Part shown: in pieces, positions 1 through 10,231 of the stretch | Numbering within the stretch: the first letter of the stretch is position 1 | Layout: each line of letters starts with the position of its first letter | Source of the DNA: Aliamphritea spongicola | Lineage (GTDB): Bacteria > Pseudomonadota > Gammaproteobacteria > Pseudomonadales > Balneatricaceae | Reading direction: 5' to 3' | Length of the DNA: 64,000 bases | NCBI GenBank assembly: GCA_024347235.1 | Contig: AP025283.1 | Location: 3,534,001 to 3,598,000, forward strand | Program-made: the position numbers and the translations under genes | The notes under the pieces: generated by a model | What the model was told of the DNA's origin: nothing | The model's database searches: none | What the model saw: only the letters and a program-made list of their open reading frames with translations

Positions 1-98
1 CACGCCGCTACTTCTGCCAGCAGTGTCACGTTCCTCAGGTAGAGGCACCACCACTGGTTGAAAATACTTTTGAGCCTGCCGGCGCAGCCGGCGAGTAA
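1..98 (+). CDS. napB: NapB, diheme cytochrome c subunit of periplasmic nitrate reductase (3' end only)
   Basis: Only the last ~31 codons are in the window. They read [12 protein letters not shown]... and end at TAA 96-98. The CxxCH haem motif followed by VPQ and a short acidic tail is typical of the NapB C-terminus. NapB is the periplasmic electron-transfer partner of the catalytic subunit NapA. The next gene, napC, starts 12 bases downstream, which supports a nap operon entering from the left edge. Confidence 0.75.
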   Translation, partial: RRYFCQQCHVPQVEAPPLVENTFEPAGAAGE

Positions 99-109
99 GG
101 AGCACAGCC

Positions 110-696
110 ATGCAGTTAATCAAATCGATTTGGCGCACTCTGACTCGCCCTGCCGTACACTACAGCCTGGGCTTCCTGACTGTTGGTGGCTTTGTGGCCG
201 GTATCATCTTCTGGGGTGGTTTCAACACCGCGCTGGAAATGACCAACACTGAAGAGTTCTGTGTGTCCTGTCACGAAATGCGTAACAACGTGTTTGAAGA
301 GCTGAAGCCAACCATTCACTACTCAAACCGTTCAGGCGTACGGGCCAGCTGCCCGGATTGTCACGTACCGCATAACTGGACTGACAAGATCGCCCGTAAG
401 ATGCAGGCATCTAAAGAAGTGTGGGGCAAGATCTTCGGAACCATTAACACTCCGGAGAAATTCGAAGCCAAACGCCGTGAACTGGCCGAGCACGAATGGG
501 CACGTCTGAAAGCGAATGACTCGCTGGAATGCCGTAACTGTCACGAGTTCGACAGCATGGACTTCACCCTGCAGGCCGGCCGGGCCGCCAAGCAGCACTC
601 CACTGCCCTGGCATCCGGTGAAAAACCTGTATTGACTGTCACAAAGGTATTGCTCACCAGCTGCCTGACATGACTGGTGTGGAAGGCTGGCACTAA
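110..696 (+). CDS. napC: NapC/NirT-family membrane-anchored tetrahaem cytochrome c
   Basis: NapC oxidises quinol in the inner membrane and passes electrons to NapB/NapA. The N-terminus has one hydrophobic anchor ([20 protein letters not shown]). It is followed by CxxCH motifs CVSCH, CPDCH and CRNCH. A fourth motif, CIDCH, appears only if one A is restored in the A-run near 620-625. Without it the frame ends in LLTSCLT at 673; with it the protein runs ...[12 protein letters not shown]...GWH and stops at 696, the usual family length (~195 aa). I read this as an indel, not a real truncation. Start ATG 110 lies just after napB with an AAGGAG-type ribosome site. Confidence 0.85.
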
Positions 697-715
697 GCCG
701 GACAACCACTGACAC

Positions 716-755
716 AATTGCCGCGCCCTGTTCAGAATCAGTGCGCGGCAATTTT
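716..755 (+). terminator. Rho-independent terminator of the nap operon
   Basis: Inverted repeat AATTGCCGCGC ... GCGCGGCAATT followed by TTT, starting about 20 bases after the repaired napC stop. Confidence 0.75.
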
Positions 756-756
756 C

Positions 757-1135
757 TTTGGCCACATAAGTTTCCTGAATTGCTCAAAGTTTCGGCACAT
801 TTGTCGTCTCAGAGAATGTTTTTCTCAGGGTGTCGCAGATACACAAGCTAATGGCTAAAGAGATAAATTCCCTGCCCTGAAAATGATTGACTACACACAT
901 TGGAGTCGTCGCATTCTGTTCACGGGAGTAAACGCAGTTTTACTTAATACATATTGCCTGTAGCCATTGAAAAATTGCCTCAGGATATGCATTATATCGC
1001 TGCTTTTGCTTTGGAGATTCTTGCTAAGACGCAACACATTAGAATGCTGCGCTTAACGACCCAATCATTCTGAATGATTACATACAAATACCGGCGCTCT
1101 CGCCAAAACGTGATTCTCTAACAGAGGTATAAAAG
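757..1135 (+). promoter_or_regulatory. fhs upstream region with possible sigma-70 promoter
   Basis: About 380 bases without a gene. A candidate promoter is TTGAAA at 967-972, a 17-base spacer, then CATTAT at 990-995, leaving a leader of ~130 bases. I see no recognisable riboswitch, small ORF or purine-repressor box. The promoter call is weak. Confidence 0.3.
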
Positions 1136-2804
1136 GTGAATACTGATATCGATATTGCTCGCGCAGCAAAAACAGCACATCAGCGAAATTGCTGCGAAAC
1201 TGGAGATCCCAAACGAGCATATTAGCCCTTACGGCCACGATAAAGCCAAGGTTAACCTCGACTACATCGAAACTCTAAAGGATCGTCCAGACGGCAAACT
1301 GATCCTGGTTACTGCAATCAGCCCAACTCCGGCTGGTGAAGGTAAAACTACTACTACCGTTGGTCTGGGCGATGGCCTGAACCGTATCGGTAAGAAAGCA
1401 ATGATTGCACTGCGTGAGCCTTCTCTGGGCCCATGTTTTGGTATGAAGGGTGGTGCTGCCGGCGGCGGTAAAGCTCAGGTAGTACCAATGGAAGATATCA
1501 ACCTGCACTTCACCGGCGACTTCCACGCTATCGGTGCTGCACACAACCTGCTGGCTGCTCTGATCGACAACCACATCTACTGGGGTAACGATCTGGGTAT
1601 CGACAGCCGTCGTATCGCGTACAAGCGTGTAATCGACATGAACGACCGCGCACTGCGTGAAATCGCTAACGGCCTGGGTGGCCCAGGTAACGGTTACTCC
1701 CGTACCGACGGTTTCGACATCACTGTTGCGTCTGAAATCATGGCTATCTTCTGCCTGGCATCTGACATGAACGATCTGCGTGAGCGTATCGGTAACATCA
1801 TCGTTGCTGAAACCCGTGAGCGTACTCCAATCCGTGCTAAGCAGCTGGATGCAGACGGCGCAATGGCGACTCTGCTGAAAGACGCTCTGAACCCTAACCT
1901 GGTTCAGACTCTGGAAAACAACCCTGCTTTCATCCACGGTGGCCCGTTCGCGAACATCGCACACGGCTGTAACTCTGTAATTGCAACTAAAGCAGCTCTG
2001 AAACTGGCTGACTACGTTGTAACTGAAGCAGGTTTCGGTGCTGACCTGGGTGCTGAGAAGTTCTTCGACATCAAGTGCCGTAAAGCTGGCCTGAAGCCTG
2101 AAGCTGCAGTAATCGTTGCAACTGTACGTGCTCTGAAGATGCACGGTGGTGTTGCTAAAGACGAACTGACTGGCGAAAACGTTGAAGCAGTTCAGAAAGG
2201 TTGCGCGAACCTGGTTCGTCACATCCAGAACGTTAAGAAGTTCGGTGTACCTGTTGTTGTTGCTATCAACCAGTTCATCCACGACACTGACGCAGAAATC
2301 GCTGCTGTTCAGGCTGCGGCTTCTGAAGAAGGCGTTGAAGCTATCCTGGCTAGCCACTGGGCTAACGGTGGTGAAGGTACTGAAGCACTGGCGAACAAAG
2401 TTGTTGATATCATCGAAGGTGGTTCTGCACAATTCGCTCCTCTGTACCACCTGGATATGCCTCTGTTCGAGAAAATCGAAACTATCGCTAAGAACATCTA
2501 CGGCGCTGGTGATGTAGCTGCAGACAAGACTGTCCGTGACCGTCTGCATCAGTTCGAACAGCAAGGCTTCGGCAACCTGCCTGTATGTATGGCTAAGACC
2601 CAGTACAGCTTCTCTACTGACATGAACCTGCGTGGCGCACCAAGCGATCACACAGTAACTGTTCGTGAAGTACGTCTGTCTGCTGGTGCTGAGTTCATCG
2701 TTGCAGTATGTGGTGACATCATGACCATGCCTGGTCTGCCACGTGTTCCAGCTGCGAACCACATCCACGTTGACGAAGACGGCCTGATCCAGGGTCTGTT
2801 CTAA
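1136..2804 (+). CDS. fhs: Formate-tetrahydrofolate ligase
   Basis: Makes 10-formyl-THF from formate, THF and ATP in the cytoplasm. The P-loop ([14 protein letters not shown]), the [10 protein letters not shown] stretch and the C-terminal MTMPGLPR...GLIQGLF are clear. Length is ~556 aa. The GTG at 1136 has a good ribosome site (AGAGGT) and would give [12 protein letters not shown]..., but the open frame only resumes near 1155, so one base is missing around 1170 in an A-rich run. Codon use is strongly biased (many CTG, GGT, GCT, AAC), unlike the neighbours, consistent with high expression. That bias also creates a 537-codon antisense open frame that is not a gene. Confidence 0.93.
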
Positions 2805-2830
2805 GATTTTTAAAATCTTAAACAACGTAT

Positions 2831-2860
2831 AAAAATGGCTCCCTCGGGAGCCATTTTTTA
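2831..2860 (+). terminator. Rho-independent terminator of fhs
   Basis: Perfect stem AAAATGGCTCCC / GGGAGCCATTTT with a two-base loop and a T-run, 27 bases after the fhs stop. Confidence 0.9.
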
Positions 2861-2928
2861 TGTCTAAAGAAAGGTAAAAACCAGGCATATGATGTCATAG
2901 AGCGACATCATGGCAGCATTGGCCTACT

Positions 2929-2998
2929 CTGCCACGTGTTCCAGCTGCGAACCACATCCACGTTGACGAAGACGGCCTGATCCAGGGTCTGTTCTAAG
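2929..2998 (+). pseudogene. Duplicated 3' end of fhs (70-nt exact copy)
   Basis: These 70 bases are identical to 2736-2805. They carry the last ~22 fhs codons and the same TAA. There is no start or upstream gene body. The copy has its own terminator downstream. The simplest reading is the scar of a second tandem fhs gene whose body was lost, or a short segmental duplication. Exact identity against different flanks argues for recent recombination or gene conversion. Confidence 0.85.
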
Positions 2999-3020
2999 TC
3001 TTAATCATTTATTACTAAAT

Positions 3021-3047
3021 GAAAACGGCGCTTTTAGCGCCGTTTTC
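3021..3047 (+). terminator. Terminator behind the duplicated fhs tail
   Basis: Stem GAAAACGGCGC / GCGCCGTTTTC with a short loop. It is distinct in sequence from the first fhs terminator, so it probably belonged to a separate gene copy. Confidence 0.85.
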
Positions 3048-3184
3048 TATGCCTGAAGCAAAACAGAAACCAAGCATATGATGTCAGTGACATTTACATC
3101 CACTGTCTAAGAAACATACACTGATACTTACTCTGCCAGGGATTAGGCAGATATTTCTCTTTAACAGCAAAGGAATGCTGCACC

Positions 3185-4204
3185 ATGACGTCACAGATAA
3201 AACTGTACACCTCGCCCGATGGCCAGATACAACTGGACATTAAAGTTACCAATGAAAATATATGGCTGACTCAGGCGCAGATGGCAGAACTATTTGGCAC
3301 TCGCCGACCAGCTATCACCAAACATCTAAATAACATATATACATCAGCGGAACTGCGGGAAGACAGTACATGTTCCATTTTGGAACATATGGGTACAAAT
3401 AAACGTATTTATAGCACTAAACACTACAATCTCGATGCTGTCATTTCTGTCGGCTACCGCGTTAATTCCTCACGGGCAACACAGTTCAGAATCTGGGCAA
3501 ACCGCATTCTGAAACAGCATCTTATACAGGGGTTCAGTATCAACGAACAGCGGCTGCGAGAACAGGGACATGAATTTAAACAAACTATTGATCTTCTCAA
3601 CCGCACTCTCAGAAATCAGCAACTGATTGATCCTGCAGGCGCAGATGTACTGTCAGTTATCAGTAACTATGTACGCAGCTGGAGTCTCATACTTGGCTAC
3701 GATGAAGCCACTCTGGGTGAAATCAGACATACTCAGCAACAAAAACAAATGCGGCAACTCAGCCACCGGGAAACAGAATCAGCGATTGAAACCCTGAAGC
3801 AGGAACTCATCAGTAAAGGTGAGGCCACTCAACTCTTCGCTCTGCAAAGAAATAACGGCTTATGGTCAGCAATAAATACAATTGAACAAGGATTTGCCGA
3901 AGAATTATTCTATCCAAATATCGCCAGCCGGGCTGCAAACCTGCTCTATCTGATTATCAAAAACCATCCTTTTACTGATGGAAATAAACGCACCGGTGCC
4001 TTTATGTTTATTTGGTACTTGAATATAAATAAACACCTTCTGGCAAAGCCCACTGAGCTGATGATTAACGATAATACACTGGTGGCATTGACTCTGATGA
4101 TCGCCGAAAGCGCGCCGGCTCAGAAAGAATTGATGATTCGCCTGACTGAACACTTCATTGAGCTGTCTGATCAGCCCACATTGACCCATTTCAGTTCAGA
4201 CTGA
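3185..4204 (+). CDS. RhuM domain - Fic/Doc domain fusion protein
   Basis: A 339-aa intact frame. Residues ~1-115 resemble the RhuM virulence-associated family (IWLTQAQMAELFGTRRPAITKHLNNIY, with a helix-turn-helix-like look; then YNLDAVISVGYRVNS). The C-terminal ~140 residues are a Fic/Doc domain with the complete catalytic loop HPFTDGNKRTGAF (HxFxDGNxRxxR-like), so it may be an active nucleotidyl- or phosphotransferase. RhuM-Fic proteins occur widely as solitary genes on mobile DNA. No antitoxin ORF is visible beside it, and I see no inhibitory S/TxxxE(G/N) motif that I can place confidently. ATG 3185 follows GGAATG. Its 3' end overlaps the convergent EAL gene. Confidence 0.85.
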   Translation: MTSQIKLYTSPDGQIQLDIKVTNENIWLTQAQMAELFGTRRPAITKHLNNIYTSAELREDSTCSILEHMGTNKRIYSTKHYNLDAVISVGYRVNSSRATQFRIWANRILKQHLIQGFSINEQRLREQGHEFKQTIDLLNRTLRNQQLIDPAGADVLSVISNYVRSWSLILGYDEATLGEIRHTQQQKQMRQLSHRETESAIETLKQELISKGEATQLFALQRNNGLWSAINTIEQGFAEELFYPNIASRAANLLYLIIKNHPFTDGNKRTGAFMFIWYLNINKHLLAKPTELMINDNTLVALTLMIAESAPAQKELMIRLTEHFIELSDQPTLTHFSSD

Positions 4205-6117
4205 TCGCACAACAGGTCGCGGAGATTAGCCGGAGAGAAATGATAATAACCCTGCTGATAAAAATCTGATGCTCTTTCAGCTTTTCAACCTGCCAGCGTT
4301 TTTCCACCCCTTCCACAATCATGTTCATGCCCAGAGCACTCACCAGCTTATGAATACAGGTGACCGTTTCAACGCCTTTATCCAGCCGGGCAACGAACTC
4401 ACGGTCCAGTTTGACCCATTTGGCAGGGATACTGTTGAGATAGGCTAACGAAGAGAAACCGGTACCGAAGTCATCGATTGCAAAGCTGAAGCCGTAGCCA
4501 ATCAGCTGATCAATGGTTGACGAGTATTCCTTAGAGTCAGGCATGATGACCCGCTCGGTCAGCTCCAGCACCACATCCTGAGGGGCGAGACCGGCAGAAT
4601 TAATTGCATACTCAAGATCGCTGATCAGTCTGCCCTGCTGGATATGCAGCCCGGAGACATTCAGCGACAACAATACCTGCTTGCCAAAGCGTTGCCGTAT
4701 TGAGCGAAACTCCTGGCAGGCCTGATAAAAATCCAGCTGCTCAGTTCACCGATCAGCCCGCAATGCTCGGCCACATCAATCAGCTCATCCGGACTGACTT
4801 CAGCCAGTTCAGAACCGGGCCAGCGAACCAGCGCTTCAACAATGACTACCCGGGAATCATGCATATCAAACACCGGCTGATAGCACATCTCGAATTCATC
4901 ATTCAGCAGCGCGGCACCGATACGCTGGGAAATCTGCGTCCGTCTTAATAGTTGCTCACGCATCCCCTGACGATACTGAATCCAGCAGCGGCGGCCGGAA
5001 CCTTTAGCCATGTACATGGCCGCATCGGCATCCGCCAGCAGCAGATCAAGGTCTTCATCATCACGGGGATAACTGGCAACCCCACACTGACCGACAGAAC
5101 AACCGGCGGGATATCATCGGAAATCTTATATTGTCCGGAAAGGCTCTGAACCAATGCAGTGGCAAACACATCAAAGTAATCATCCACACACACTTCCGGC
5201 AAGATGACCACAAACTCATCGCCACCGATACGGGCAATGTCTCCATCATCCCCGGTACAGCGTCTCAGACGGCTGGCAACCTGACACAGCAGGCTGTCAC
5301 CCACCGCATGGCCAAAGCCATCGTTAATCGGTTTAAAGCCATCCAGATCGATGTAATAGACAGAGAAAGGCGTCTGCGTGCTATGCAGACGTTGCATGCG
5401 CTGAAACAAACCCTTACGGTTGAAAACACCGGTCAGCACATCATGGGTCGCCATTTGCTGTAACTCCAGCTCACGGCTTTTACGTTCGTGGATGTCCTGC
5501 AGGCTGACAACAAAATCACCTTCAGTGGTTTCGCTCAGACGCACCTCAATGCTGTGCCAGCGATTCCCGTCGGCACACTGTAAACAGACATCCTGCTCAT
5601 AATACTTATCTTTACCGGCCAGCTGACGGTCAATCTTAACCAGCTCATCAACCGGAATAAGATCAGCAAGATTATGGATGTCCGTGCCAAACTGCTGCCG
5701 GAATGAAGGATTAGAACTGAGTAATTCGAACTGATCATTAAACAGGCAGATCATAATGGTGCCGCTGACCAGCGCGGCTATCTCTGCGCGTTCAACATGA
5801 AGGCCTTCAACCAGCATGGCCAGCCGGCCATCTTCCAGGTGGATTCCGGAAAACTGACAGTAAACATCTTTCGCTTCGCCTTTTGGCGATAACTGCCACC
5901 AGTGGCAAATACGTTTACCTAATGCGAAGTCATCCAGATAATTAAGAAGCGTGTGCTGAACAGCATCAGACGTGCCTTCCTGGAAATCCCGGGAAGTGAG
6001 TTCTTCAAGGCTTGGTGAGTGCCATAAAGTCAGTGCACTTTCATTCGCCCAATGGATACGATAGTTATCAATATCGTATATCCAAACCGGCGTCTGAAGC
6101 TGATCAATATCTAGCAT
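4171..6117 (-). CDS. PAS-GGDEF-EAL cyclic-di-GMP signalling protein
   Basis: Reconstructed from three or more frames. The N-terminal ~230 residues are PAS-like (TPVWIYDIDNYRIHWANESAL). Then comes GGDEF with the intact motif (RIGGDEFVVILPE) and EAL with EALVRW, the DDFGTGFSSL loop and EGVE. It could be a bifunctional cyclase/phosphodiesterase. Frameshifts lie near 4990, 4720 and 4250. After the last, the true tail is DFYQQGYYHFSPANLRDLL..., stopping at 4171 inside the 3' end of the convergent RhuM-Fic gene. The start is ATG 6117 (MLDIDQLQ) because AAGGAT sits just upstream; a longer open frame extends to 6201. Confidence 0.85.
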
Positions 6118-6305
6118 TGCTAATCCTTCAGTCTCACACAATTTTTTTATGAGGGTACTAAAGGTTTTAGACACCCAAAACTCAAGTGTCCAATATAGCA
6201 CGCTAAAGACCCAAAATGGTAAGTATATTTACCTATAATGCGCACCGGATACAGAAAACAATAGCCATTTACAGGGATAAATGGTATGCAGAAGAATCGA
6301 ATATT

Positions 6306-7205
6306 TTAATCAATATTCCGCTGCATCAGCGCCATCTCCACAAACTCCCGAATCCCCTGTTGCTGGCTCCTCGTTTTCAGCCAGACCACATGTTCAGTCA
6401 CATCCATTTCAGTGCCTGCTACCGGTACCAGCGCGTAACGCGGATCAGGACGAATATCATCACTCAGCGCAAACCCTACCCCCAGCTCCTGAACTACTGC
6501 ATTACTGACATGCTCCGAAGTACTCATCATCATTTCAAAGCGGGGTTGTAAATGCTCACTGCTGAATATCTCCCTGACGTACTCCTGCGTAAACGAGTTG
6601 TCTTTATAAGCAATCAGCGAATCGCCAATCAGGTCACGGGCAGTGACGGACTCAGCCCCTGCATGGGGATGGCTATGCGGCAGGATCGCCATCAGACCAT
6701 GGCAGTGAAATGCCAGCCGCGACAATCCGGCAGGCGGATTCGGCAAAGGAAACAAACCAATATCCGCGTCCCGGTCGATAATCATTTGCCGGCACTCATG
6801 GGTAGTTCCGGCAATCACCTGCACATGGGCATTCGGATACTGCTTTTTAAACGCGGCCATCAGCGGCATAAAAATCAACGGCGAAGCTGTCGCCAGTTTT
6901 AGCCGGAAATTTTCAGTACGTTCCTCAGGCTCCAGTAATGCAGCCACCGCCATATCCAGATCCAGATACTGACAGCTCAGCTGATTCAGCTGTTTACCCA
7001 AACTTGTCGGACGCACCTCTTTACTGAACCGCTCCAGTAACGGAAATTCACAGCGCGATTCCAGCTTGCGAATCTGGGCGGTAACCGCCGGCTGGCTCAC
7101 CCCCAGCAGTTTAGCTGCCCGGGTAAAACTGCCGGCCCGTACCACGGCATTAAAGGTGCGGATTTCATTCAGGGTAATATCCATCGGTTTCTCATTGCTT
7201 AACAT
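6306..7205 (-). CDS. LysR-family transcriptional regulator
   Basis: Intact 299-aa frame with an N-terminal winged helix-turn-helix (FNAVVRAGSFTRAAKLLGVSQPAVTAQIRKLE) and a periplasmic-binding-like effector domain. ATG 7184 (MDITL) is the more family-like start; 7205 is also open. It is the last gene of the minus-strand unit with the Opp-type importer, HAD phosphatase and phosphatase-superfamily hydrolase, so it is the likely local regulator. LysR regulators are known beside 2-aminoethylphosphonate genes in other proteobacteria, but the effector here cannot be read from sequence. Confidence 0.85.
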   Translation of the reverse strand: MLSNEKPMDITLNEIRTFNAVVRAGSFTRAAKLLGVSQPAVTAQIRKLESRCEFPLLERFSKEVRPTSLGKQLNQLSCQYLDLDMAVAALLEPEERTENFRLKLATASPLIFMPLMAAFKKQYPNAHVQVIAGTTHECRQMIIDRDADIGLFPLPNPPAGLSRLAFHCHGLMAILPHSHPHAGAESVTARDLIGDSLIAYKDNSFTQEYVREIFSSEHLQPRFEMMMSTSEHVSNAVVQELGVGFALSDDIRPDPRYALVPVAGTEMDVTEHVVWLKTRSQQQGIREFVEMALMQRNID

Positions 7206-7259
7206 TCACAGACACATTTTTACTGACGCTGTTAACAGATATCTGGCTCATCAGGCGCT

Positions 7260-8130
7260 TTAAACAGTCGTCGCAGCAACATCAGTCACCACACCGTTAG
7301 CCGGTACAGATACTGGCTCAGGCGCATCGGCAGGCTCCTCCCTGCGCTCCAGCAACGGAATTGAGGCGATCAACTGCCGGGTATAGGGCTGCTGAGGGTT
7401 CAGAAAAATATCCCGGACATTGCCCTGCTCCACCAGATCACCATGCTTCATTACACAGACCCAGTCACACAGGTTAGCGATCACGCTCAGGTCATGGGAG
7501 ATAAACAGAATGGTCAGCCCCAACTCATCGCGCAACTCTTTCAGCAGGGCCAGAATCTCCGCCTGAATAGATACATCCAGCGCCGCGACAGACTCATCCG
7601 CAACAATGAATTTCGGTTTACAGATCAGCGCCCGGGCAATGCTGATCCGCTGCCGCTGCCCACCGGAAAAGCATGGGGAAAACGCCGTAAATGGGTCACG
7701 TCAATGTGACAACGTTTAGCGATGGCAATGACCTTCTTGTCGGTCTCTTCACGGTTTTTAGTCAGTTTCATCGCCTCCAGGGGCTCGGCGATAATATCCC
7801 GCACCGTCATCCGCGGATTCAGCGAACTGTATGGGTCCTGAAACACCAGCTGTGCGGTACGAACCAGATCTTTGCGTTTAAGCGGTTTCTGCGCGCCAAA
7901 CTCAACCGGATGTTTCTTACGGTTGTACCGAACAGTACCGCTACTGATCGGCGCGGCCCCAGCAAGGCTTTACCCAGTGAGGTTTTCCCGGAGCCGCTTT
8001 CGCCAACCAGACCTATGATCTGCCCCTTCGGCAAATCCAGTGAGATATTCTTCACCGCGGTAAAACTGTCCCGCTGACGGGCCGCACCGGACAGCTGATA
8101 CGTCACTGACAGATTATCAACAGACACCAT
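7260..8130 (-). CDS. ABC importer ATPase, OppF/DppF type
   Basis: Energises the peptide/nickel-type importer encoded upstream. Walker A is [14 protein letters not shown]-loop region ([17 protein letters not shown]), a signature/Walker B region (seen in the frame around 7600-7680) and the H-loop (LFISHDLSV) follow, with the C-terminal oligopeptide-transporter tail ([15 protein letters not shown]). At least two frameshifts (near 7660 and 7950) split it. ATG 8130 overlaps the repaired end of the preceding ATPase gene, as expected for a coupled DppD-DppF pair. Confidence 0.85.
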
Positions 8131-8983
8131 CGCTCTGGGGGTTTAGCCGGTGGCTCAGGCAACTCATCAAGGTGTGGCAAGGCATCCAGCAAACGCTTGG
8201 TATACGCATGTTCCGGGGCAAACAGAACCCGTTCTGCGGAACCTGCTTCCACCACTTCACCTTTCTTCATTACCGTGACCCTGTCGGCAATTTTCGAGAT
8301 GACTCCAAGGTCATGGGTAATAAACAGCATGCCCATGCCGTACTGCTCACGCAGCTCCAGCATCAGCTCCAATACCTGGGCCTGAATGGTCACATCCAGT
8401 GCGGTAGTAGGCTCATCGGCAATCAGCAACTTAGGCTTGGTCGAAAGGGCCATGGCGATCATTGCCCGCTGGCGCATCCCGCCGGACAGTTCAAATACAT
8501 ACTGATCAAAGCGTTTTTCCGGTTCCAGAATGCCTACCCGGTCAAACAGTTCAATGCCTGCCTTTCGGGCTTCTTCACGGAAACACCCAAATGAATCTGC
8601 ATGGTCTGAATGATCTGATCACTGATGCGGATCGCCGGTGCAAAGCTGGCCATCGGCTCCTGAAAGATCATCGAAACGGCATCACCACGTACCAGCCGCA
8701 TATCTTTACCCCGCAGCTTCAGAACATTGATATCCTGCTGCTGATGGCGCAGGTGTACCGAACTGCCGGGATGAATAATTGCGTTCCCCGGGCTCAGGCG
8801 CATAATGGTTTTGGCGGTGACGGATTTACCGGAACCGCTCTCCCCGACCAAGCCCATCACCTCGCCCGGTTTGATATCCAGGCTGACGTTATTCACCGCC
8901 CGTATCCGGCCTTCATCGGTATTAAAATCGATACTTAAATCACGTATTTCCAGCAGGTTGCCGGCATCGCTGTGCATCATCAT
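8117..8983 (-). CDS. ABC importer ATPase, OppD/DppD type
   Basis: First ATPase of the importer. Walker A is [24 protein letters not shown] (Q-loop), [10 protein letters not shown] (signature) and [12 protein letters not shown] (Walker B) follow. One frameshift near 8580 separates N- and C-terminal halves, and a second near 8145 affects the tail. Start ATG 8983 is the first of three consecutive ATGs directly after the permease stop. Confidence 0.85.
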
Positions 8984-8984
8984 A

Positions 8985-10229
8985 TTACTTCTTCTCCGCA
9001 TAAGGGTCTGCGGCATCACGTAGCGCATCGCCGACAAATACAAAGGCCATAATCAGGGCAACGAACACCGCCACCGGGAAAAACTGCCAGATCATATTTT
9101 GCTGAATGTCCGGGTCCTGCGCTTTTGCAGCAACACCCCAAGGCTGTTCACCGGTTCAGTCAGCCCCAGGCCCAGAAAGCTCAGGCTGGTTTCCGCCAGA
9201 ATGACGTATGGAAAGTTAATCAGGGTATCGACAATGATGTAGCTGCCAAAGCTCGGCACCAGGTGCCGCCAGATAATCCGCCAGGTGCCGGAACCGCACA
9301 ACTGTGCCGCCAGAACATAATCCTGATTACGTTCTGTCAGAATATGGGTTCGCAGGCGCCGCCCCAGCGTGGCGAAATCCAGCATGCCAATGACCACGGC
9401 AATGGCGAAATACCGTTGTACAGAGGTCAGATCGATCTGCGCCAGCGCCACCGCACAGGCCAGATAAATCGGAATCGGCGGAATCACCCGAACCGCTTCC
9501 GTGATGCTCATCATCACCGTATCCACCTTGCCGCCGAAATAGCCGCTGATACCGCCCACCAGCAGGGACGTAAATAGCTTCACAACTAAGGCCACAATGG
9601 CGATGCTGATGGTAACCCACACCGCATGAAGGGTACGGCTGAAAACATCCTTACCGTCTTCATCGGTGCCCATGAGATGAATCTGACCGTTTTCCACGCC
9701 GAACAGATGCCGGTCCCAGCGGATATCCAGATCCAGCCCGGCAACGCTCAGATCAATCAGGCTGTACTCCCAGCCCTTCACAAAGAACTGCAGATAACGG
9801 CGCTTATCTTCATCCACCGTAAACTTATTCTGGCTGGATGAGCTCAGCGCCCCACTAGACGTCAGGGCATCCAGGGCATCCAGCCCGCCACCGGCCAGCG
9901 CTTTGAGATCGATCTTGGCCTTTTCTTTGGTATAGGTATAAGTGAATGGCCGGAACGAAAAGCCATTCTGATCCCAGAAGTACACCACCTGTGGCGCCCC
10001 CGGCGATAATCTTTATCTGCCCCGGCAATGGTTGGGTCAACCGGCGCAAAGAAGCCGGCAAAGAACCCCATAAAAACCAGCGCCCCTAAAATCCAGGCCG
10101 CCACCACACCGGAGGTTTTACGCTTGAAGCGGGCTTTTATCAGCGCCATCTGACCGGCGGTGTAATAGGCATCATCTGCAATAACATCTTTTTACGCCCG
10201 AACCGGGCCAGCATACTTCCGATCGCCAT
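8985..10229 (-). CDS. ABC importer permease, OppC/YejE type
   Basis: Inner-membrane permease with the EAA-type loop (AQLCGSGTWRIIWRHLVPSFGSYIIVDTLINFPYVILAETSLSFLGLGL). It has an unusually long periplasmic insert after the first membrane segment (around 9640-9990; DQNGFSFRPFTYTYTKEK...), as in YejE-like permeases. Frameshifts near 9110, 10000 and 10170. The repaired start at 10229 (MAIGSMLARFGRKKDVIADDAYYTAGQ) overlaps the oppB-type stop, and the repaired tail is ...FVGDALRDAADPYAEK. Confidence 0.85.
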
Positions 10230-10231
10230 AT

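Larger units (their letters stand above)
2878..3086 (+). repeat. Direct 20-bp repeat pair following each terminator (2878-2897 and 3067-3086)
   Basis: The sequence AAACCAGGCATATGATGTCA follows the first terminator. The same 20 bases with one change (G to A) follow the second. Together with the duplicated fhs tail, this defines a tandem unit of ~190 bases made of gene tail, terminator and repeat. Between the conserved parts the two copies differ completely, including different terminator stems. Confidence 0.7.

Noticed and set aside
1275..2888. Long 537-codon open frame antisense to fhs
   Set aside because: Arises from the strong codon bias of fhs. The translation is Cys/Ser/Val-rich, has no family features, and runs through the fhs terminator.
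8172..8594. Plus-strand 140-codon frame opposite the ABC ATPase
   Set aside because: Shadow frame of a well-supported minus-strand gene.
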